DNA of 64,000 nt, taken from contig JAFQZI010000092.1 in NCBI GenBank assembly GCA_017406005.1, positions 1 to 64,000 on the forward strand, given 5' to 3'. Positions 60,479 to 64,000 of this stretch are shown one piece after another. Every line of letters begins with the position of its first letter. The stretch's first letter is position 1. A program made the translations under genes and the position numbers. The notes beneath the pieces are model-generated. The model was not told the origin of the DNA and did not search any database. It saw nothing but the letters and a program-made list of their open reading frames with translations. Origin of the DNA: Oscillospiraceae bacterium. Its GTDB lineage: Bacteria; Bacillota; Clostridia; Oscillospirales; Oscillospiraceae.

Positions 60479-60534
60479 CTCCCGTCTGAAACCCACATCA
60501 CAATCAAACAATTATCATTAAAGGAGAAAACATC

Positions 60535-61467
60535 ATGTCAAACATCTATACATCCGCCGATCAGCTTATCGGCAAAACGCCGCTGCTGGAGCTCACAAAC
60601 ATTGAAAAAGAAGAAAAGCTGGAATCCAGAATCCTCGCCAAGCTGGAGTACTTCAATCCTGCCGGTTCCGTCAAGGATCGCATCGCAAAGGCGATGATCG
60701 ACGACGCTGAGGCAAAAGGGCTGCTCAAAGAGGGCTCCGTCATCATCGAGCCGACCTCCGGCAACACGGGAATCGGGCTTGCCTCCGTCGCCGCTGCGAG
60801 AGGATACCGCATCATCATCGTGATGCCTGAGACCATGAGTGTGGAGCGCCGCCAGTTGATGAAGGCCTACGGTGCGGAACTGGTGCTCACAGAGGGATCC
60901 AAAGGCATGAAAGGTGCAATTGCCAAAGCCGATGAGCTGGCGAAGGAGATCCCCAACGCTTTTATCCCGGGGCAGTTTGTCAATCCCGCAAATCCCGCTG
61001 TCCATAAGGCAACAACCGGCCCGGAAATCTGGGCGGATACTGATGGCAAGGTAGACTTCTTTGTTGCCGGGGTAGGAACCGGCGGCACAATCACCGGAAC
61101 GGGTGAATACCTCAAGGAGCAGAATCCCGCCGTGAAGGTCGTGGCCGTAGAGCCGGCGTCCTCCCCTGTGCTCAGCAAAGGCACGGCAGGCGCGCATAAG
61201 ATCCAGGGGATCGGCGCAGGCTTTGTCCCGGATGTGCTGAACACCGCAGTTTATGATGAAATCATCGCCGTAGAGAACGAAGACGCCTTTGCGGCAGGAA
61301 AAATGGTCGGACGCTCTGAGGGTGTGCTTGTCGGCATTTCCTCCGGTGCCGCAGTCTGGGCTGCAATCCAGCTCGCGAAACGGCCCGAGAACAAAGGCAA
61401 AACCATCGTTGCGCTTCTTCCGGATACAGGCGACCGCTACCTGTCCACGCCGCTGTTTGCAGAATAA
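60535..61467 (+). CDS. cysK: Cysteine synthase A (O-acetylserine sulfhydrylase)
   Basis: A 310-residue PLP enzyme that makes cysteine from O-acetylserine and sulfide. It shows '[44 protein letters not shown]' with the Schiff-base Lys near residue 43, '[32 protein letters not shown]' near 72 (substrate loop TSGNTG), '[19 protein letters not shown]' near 179 (phosphate cradle) and '[12 protein letters not shown]' near 265. Length is normal. AAAGGAG precedes the start. It is coupled to cysE, whose start follows by one base, so the cysteine synthase partners are produced together under the cysteine-codon attenuator. Confidence 0.96.
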   Translation: MSNIYTSADQLIGKTPLLELTNIEKEEKLESRILAKLEYFNPAGSVKDRIAKAMIDDAEAKGLLKEGSVIIEPTSGNTGIGLASVAAARGYRIIIVMPETMSVERRQLMKAYGAELVLTEGSKGMKGAIAKADELAKEIPNAFIPGQFVNPANPAVHKATTGPEIWADTDGKVDFFVAGVGTGGTITGTGEYLKEQNPAVKVVAVEPASSPVLSKGTAGAHKIQGIGAGFVPDVLNTAVYDEIIAVENEDAFAAGKMVGRSEGVLVGISSGAAVWAAIQLAKRPENKGKTIVALLPDTGDRYLSTPLFAE

Positions 61468-61468
61468 T

Positions 61469-62347
61469 ATGGATCAGACATTGCCTATCCTGACGCGGGA
61501 AACTGCCCGCGTCCTTGAGCAGCTGGATGCATCGCTTGACCCAAACGCACAGGATTCCGGCGGACTGCGCCTCCAGGCGGAACGTTTTACGGATCTGATG
61601 ATCGACGCGCTCTTCCCTCGCTTCTCTTTTGACCGCACTTCTCGCGAATCGCGCCTGCTGCAGGCTGCCGGGGTGCTGGAGGACTGCCTCACCCACATTC
61701 CGGATGCTCCGTCTCTCGAAACCGTTTTTCCTGTTTTGTTGGAAAGCCTTCCGGAGATCAGGCGTCAACTGCAAACAGACCTGGTTGCGGCATACCAGGG
61801 GGATCCCGCAGCCAAAAGCCTCGACGAGGTCATTCTTTGCTATCCCGCTTTTACAGCCATCAGCACCTATCGCCTTGCCCATATTCTCTACCGGGAGAAT
61901 GTTCCGCTCCTGCCGCGCATGATGACGGAATACGCACACCGTCTTACCGGGATTGACATTCATCCCGGTGCAACCATCGGTGATTCCTTTTTCATCGATC
62001 ACGGCACCGGCGTTGTGATTGGTGAGACGACTACCATCGGCACGAATGTCAAGCTCTATCAGCACGTTACGCTCGGCGCAAAGAGCTTTGAAGTCGGCGA
62101 GGACGGCGTGCTCGTCAAGGGAATCAAACGCCATCCCGACATCGGGGATCGCGTCGTGATCTATTCCGGCGCAACCATCCTGGGCGGAGAAACACAAATC
62201 GGCAACGACTGTGTGATCGGAGGAAGTGTGTGGCTGACACATTCGGTTCCGGCAGGAAAAATGGTTTTGGCCAAAGCCGCAGTTACGGATACGCTTCTGA
62301 CGAAAAATATTATTACAGACCCAGTACTGGAAAGCTCCATGCTGTAA
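61469..62347 (+). CDS. cysE: Serine O-acetyltransferase
   Basis: A 292-residue enzyme making O-acetylserine for CysK. The N-terminal helical SATase domain has 'DLVAAYQGDPAAKSLDEVILCYPAFTAISTYRLAHILY' near residue 107. The left-handed beta-helix of hexapeptide repeats runs through 'GIDIHPGATIGDSFFIDHGTGVVIGETTTIGTNVKLYQHVTLGAK', with catalytic His and Asp in 'FFIDHGTG'. The C-terminal repeats are 'IGNDCVIGGSVWLTHSVPAGKMV'. The longer N-terminus resembles the EpsC-like bacterial subgroup. The start at 61469 lies 1 bp after the cysK stop; in-frame codons further upstream are inside cysK. A terminator follows at 62387. Confidence 0.95.
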   Translation: MDQTLPILTRETARVLEQLDASLDPNAQDSGGLRLQAERFTDLMIDALFPRFSFDRTSRESRLLQAAGVLEDCLTHIPDAPSLETVFPVLLESLPEIRRQLQTDLVAAYQGDPAAKSLDEVILCYPAFTAISTYRLAHILYRENVPLLPRMMTEYAHRLTGIDIHPGATIGDSFFIDHGTGVVIGETTTIGTNVKLYQHVTLGAKSFEVGEDGVLVKGIKRHPDIGDRVVIYSGATILGGETQIGNDCVIGGSVWLTHSVPAGKMVLAKAAVTDTLLTKNIITDPVLESSML

Positions 62348-62386
62348 AACAAGGGTTTGTTCAAAACTTGATTTTTTGTTCAAAAT

Positions 62387-62414
62387 AGTTGTCGGCACAA
62401 ACCGGCAACTTTTT
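62387..62414 (+). terminator. Terminator of cysKE
   Basis: GTTGTCGG (62387-62394) pairs with CCGGCAAC (62401-62408) with one wobble, then TTTTTTC. Confidence 0.82.
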
Positions 62415-62415
62415 T

Positions 62416-62444
62416 CTTGAAACATGCACATACATCAAGTAGAA
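62416..62444 (+). promoter_or_regulatory. Promoter of the glutaredoxin-like gene
   Basis: TTGAAA (62416-62421), a 17-bp spacer, TAGAAT (62439-62444), 61 bp before the start. Confidence 0.6.
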
Positions 62445-62504
62445 TACTGTTATTATTTAAAGAGTTTTTTATGCCACACTTTAAAGGGAGTTAACAAATA
62501 AGGT

Positions 62505-62780
62505 ATGAACTTAAAGATATTTTACTTCCCCAGCTGCCCGTACTGCGTCAAGGCAAAGAGGGCAATTGAGGAGCTGAAAGAAGAGAACCCGGAATACCAA
62601 GGAATTGAAATCGAATGGATCGACGAACAGAAAAATCCCGCTCTGGCGGATCAATATGACTATTACTATGTCCCGACGATCTTTTATGGGCATGAGAAGC
62701 TCTATGAAGCCTCCCCTGCTCACAGTTACCCAGACATTAAGAATAACATTGAGCGGGCATTTGAGTTCATCAAAGCATAA
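62505..62780 (+). CDS. Glutaredoxin/thioredoxin-family small redox protein
   Basis: A 91-residue thioredoxin-fold protein. It begins 'MNLKIFYFPSCPYCVKAKRAIEEL' with the redox motif Cys-Pro-Tyr-Cys at residues 11-14, exactly the glutaredoxin motif, and has a cis-Pro in 'YYVPTIFYGHEKLYEA' near residue 57. It would reduce disulfides or mixed thiols in the cytoplasm. It lies after the cysteine-synthesis operon but has its own promoter. AGGGAG is upstream of the start. Whether it uses glutathione, bacillithiol or thioredoxin reductase is unknown. Confidence 0.88.
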   Translation: MNLKIFYFPSCPYCVKAKRAIEELKEENPEYQGIEIEWIDEQKNPALADQYDYYYVPTIFYGHEKLYEASPAHSYPDIKNNIERAFEFIKA

Positions 62781-62832
62781 ACAGCTTTGCCGTTTAGGAA
62801 GTTTTTATAAAACCCGAGAGGTGGGAACGAGT

Positions 62833-63039
62833 ATGGACATGGAATGGATAGAAGGTTTTGAGATTACCGTGAAGGCTGATGGAAATGAGGTTCTGATCTC
62901 TGCCAACATACAGGGTTTGCTGTCTTTGGCGAAACATCTGGTCACTCTGGCAAAGGCGGAGGCCGGCAGCCATATCCATTATGATGAGTACAATTCTCTC
63001 GAGGATGGCTCCGTAGATCTGATTATTGAGAAAGTATAG
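62833..63039 (+). CDS. Imm32-like immunity-family protein
   Basis: A 68-residue acidic protein, 'MEWIEGFEITVKADGNEVL' to 'HIHYDEYNSLEDGSVDLIIEKV'. The C-terminal pattern H-x-H-x-D-E-Y followed by L-E-D-G-S-x-x-L-I-I resembles the Imm32 family of polymorphic-toxin immunity proteins. My confidence in that name is moderate. The start at 62833 has GAGAGGTGGG upstream, and it follows the glutaredoxin gene by 52 bp in the same direction. No toxin gene is next to it, so it may be an orphan or a domesticated relative. Reading frames that extend upstream belong to the overlapping glutaredoxin gene. Confidence 0.62.
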   Translation: MDMEWIEGFEITVKADGNEVLISANIQGLLSLAKHLVTLAKAEAGSHIHYDEYNSLEDGSVDLIIEKV

Positions 63040-63131
63040 TGCAGTTACAAATACAGCATGTTTTTGAACGACGCCGGCAAGTTTTATGACCCTGCGGAGT
63101 TAAATTAACTCTAAAAGGTAAAGGACAGTTC

Positions 63132-64000
63132 ATGATTTTGAAAGGGAAAAAAGAAAGAAAGATTATACAGCACCGCTTCCTGGACCGTTGGACGATTCCC
63201 GGTGTTATCCTGCTTGTGCTTGGCGGCTTTGTCGCCGGGCAGCTGATTGGCAGCCTGGTCGGTGCGATATTCGGGATCATACAGGGAATACTGACAGCGG
63301 TGGCTGAACGTACCGGCACATCTACCTCAGAGACGACGAAAGAACTGTTTACGATCGGGACGGAATTGGGATCGGTTTTTGCGGCTTTCCTGCTGCTGGC
63401 TGTCTACTGGCGCTGGTTCTGGCCGGAATATCGCGGCAGCCTGCCCCTGGAGAACAAGAGTTACTGGCTGCGTTTTGCCGGCATAGCCGTGGTTGTCGTA
63501 TTTGTCATCCAGATGGCAAGCTTCCTCATTGAAAAAACGGAAATCGGCTTCCCGCACTTTGCAAGCCTCTGTGCCGCGCTGATGGCGGGTTGCTTTGAAG
63601 AGGCTGTCTACCGGGGAATTGGCTGTTCTTACCTGATGCGTCAATGGCCTGATGAGAAAGGAATTCTCCGTACGATGCTTATTACATCTGTCATTTTTGC
63701 ACTGGTACATGCAGTCAACCTTCTGGCAGGTGCACCACTGGGCATTACGATCGTCCAGATCGTGAATGCCATGGGGCTCGGAATGTTTTTATGCGCGGTT
63801 TTCCTCCGCAGCGGAAGCCTCTGGCCGGGAATTATCATTCACACGTTTTTTGACGCTATCGCGTTTATGGATACCTCTTCACTCACTACGAACGGAACAT
63901 TCAAGAGTGATGTCACCGTATCATCTGCCATGGATCTGGTCGGATTTGCCTTTATCATTGCGGCTGTGGCTGTTGCTCTCTATATGATACGCCCATCAGT
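63132..64000 (+). CDS. CPBP-family intramembrane protease, C-terminally truncated by the window
   Basis: An open frame from ATG at 63132 to the window end, about 289 residues without a stop. It is a polytopic membrane protein with the CPBP/CAAX-protease motifs in order: 'GCFEEAVYRGIG' (E-E-x3-R), 'FALVHAVN' (F-x3-H) and 'IIHTFFDAI' (H-x3-D), on consecutive transmembrane helices. Family members cleave prenylated or other membrane peptides or give bacteriocin self-immunity. The ribosome-binding site AAAGGTAAAGGA is loose. It follows the Imm32-like gene by 92 bp, and both have immunity-type relatives, a suggestive but weak link. The C-terminus lies beyond the window. Confidence 0.85.
   Translation, partial: MILKGKKERKIIQHRFLDRWTIPGVILLVLGGFVAGQLIGSLVGAIFGIIQGILTAVAERTGTSTSETTKELFTIGTELGSVFAAFLLLAVYWRWFWPEYRGSLPLENKSYWLRFAGIAVVVVFVIQMASFLIEKTEIGFPHFASLCAALMAGCFEEAVYRGIGCSYLMRQWPDEKGILRTMLITSVIFALVHAVNLLAGAPLGITIVQIVNAMGLGMFLCAVFLRSGSLWPGIIIHTFFDAIAFMDTSSLTTNGTFKSDVTVSSAMDLVGFAFIIAAVAVALYMIRPS

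Noticed and set aside
60538..61197. 219-codon minus-strand frame opposite cysK
   Set aside because: Antisense shadow with no start signal; cysK motifs are complete on the plus strand.

Overview
The window looks like chromosome from a low-to-mid GC Gram-positive anaerobe of the class Clostridia, probably gut-associated. Pointers are: Firmicutes-type promoters (TTGACA-17-TATAAT), strong AGGAGG ribosome-binding sites, TTG/GTG starts, a class B sortase, a YerC/TrpR-type repressor, RecD2, CUT1 sugar-transporter genes without their own ATPase, and sulfosugar fermentation genes. I cannot name the species. No prophage, insertion sequence, CRISPR array or rRNA was seen.

Layout. 0-6 kb: the end of an alpha/beta hydrolase, an aldo/keto reductase with ferredoxin-like clusters, and a potABCD polyamine-type ABC operon behind a ~300-nt highly folded leader that ends in a terminator-like hairpin. 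6-14 kb: metallophosphoesterase, SseB-like protein, a probable small RNA with a CCTCCTCC tract, an esterase/esterase/ATP-grasp operon, hexokinase, yerC and a methyltransferase. 14-21 kb: a Val-Phe-Gly-Cys tRNA operon, sortase B and CapA-like protein, hydrolase, acetyltransferase, proB-proA. 20.7-27 kb: a four-gene operon (AhpD-like, cysteine-desulfurase-like, Old Yellow Enzyme family, aminotransferase) divergent from a cyclase-family hydrolase. 27-32 kb: recD2 and uvrA. 32-33.5 kb: a secreted protein with two barnase domains plus barstar.

33.5-46.4 kb is the most coherent system: two divergent operons that together fit sulfoquinovose catabolism by the sulfoglycolytic transketolase (sulfo-TK) route. 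The plus operon encodes an isomerase of the L-fucose-isomerase fold, a YesL-like protein, a GH31 enzyme with every diagnostic sulfoquinovosidase residue, and an ABC importer. The minus operon encodes a split transketolase, an RpiB-like isomerase with altered phosphate-site residues, an iron-type alcohol dehydrogenase, a DMT-family transporter and a ROK regulator. The inferred flow is: glycoside uptake, cleavage to sulfoquinovose, isomerisation to sulfofructose, two transketolase steps separated by the sulfoerythrose isomerase, reduction of sulfolactaldehyde to dihydroxypropanesulfonate, and export.

46.5-58.4 kb holds amino-acid and carboxylate functions: YkvI-like transporter, HisC-like aminotransferase, isoleucine-2-epimerase-like enzyme, LysR regulator, alanine racemase, DMT transporter, and a TctCBA transporter with a metal-site-deficient M24-fold protein. 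58.5-64 kb: tRNA-Thr, a GPH sugar symporter, a cysKE operon preceded by a cysteine-codon leader peptide and attenuator, a glutaredoxin-like protein, an Imm32-like protein and a truncated CPBP-family protease.

Dispersed in the first 21 kb are four copies of a 47-48 bp palindromic intergenic repeat with GCTCGCGA/TCGCGAGC ends, and there are other multi-hairpin repeats.
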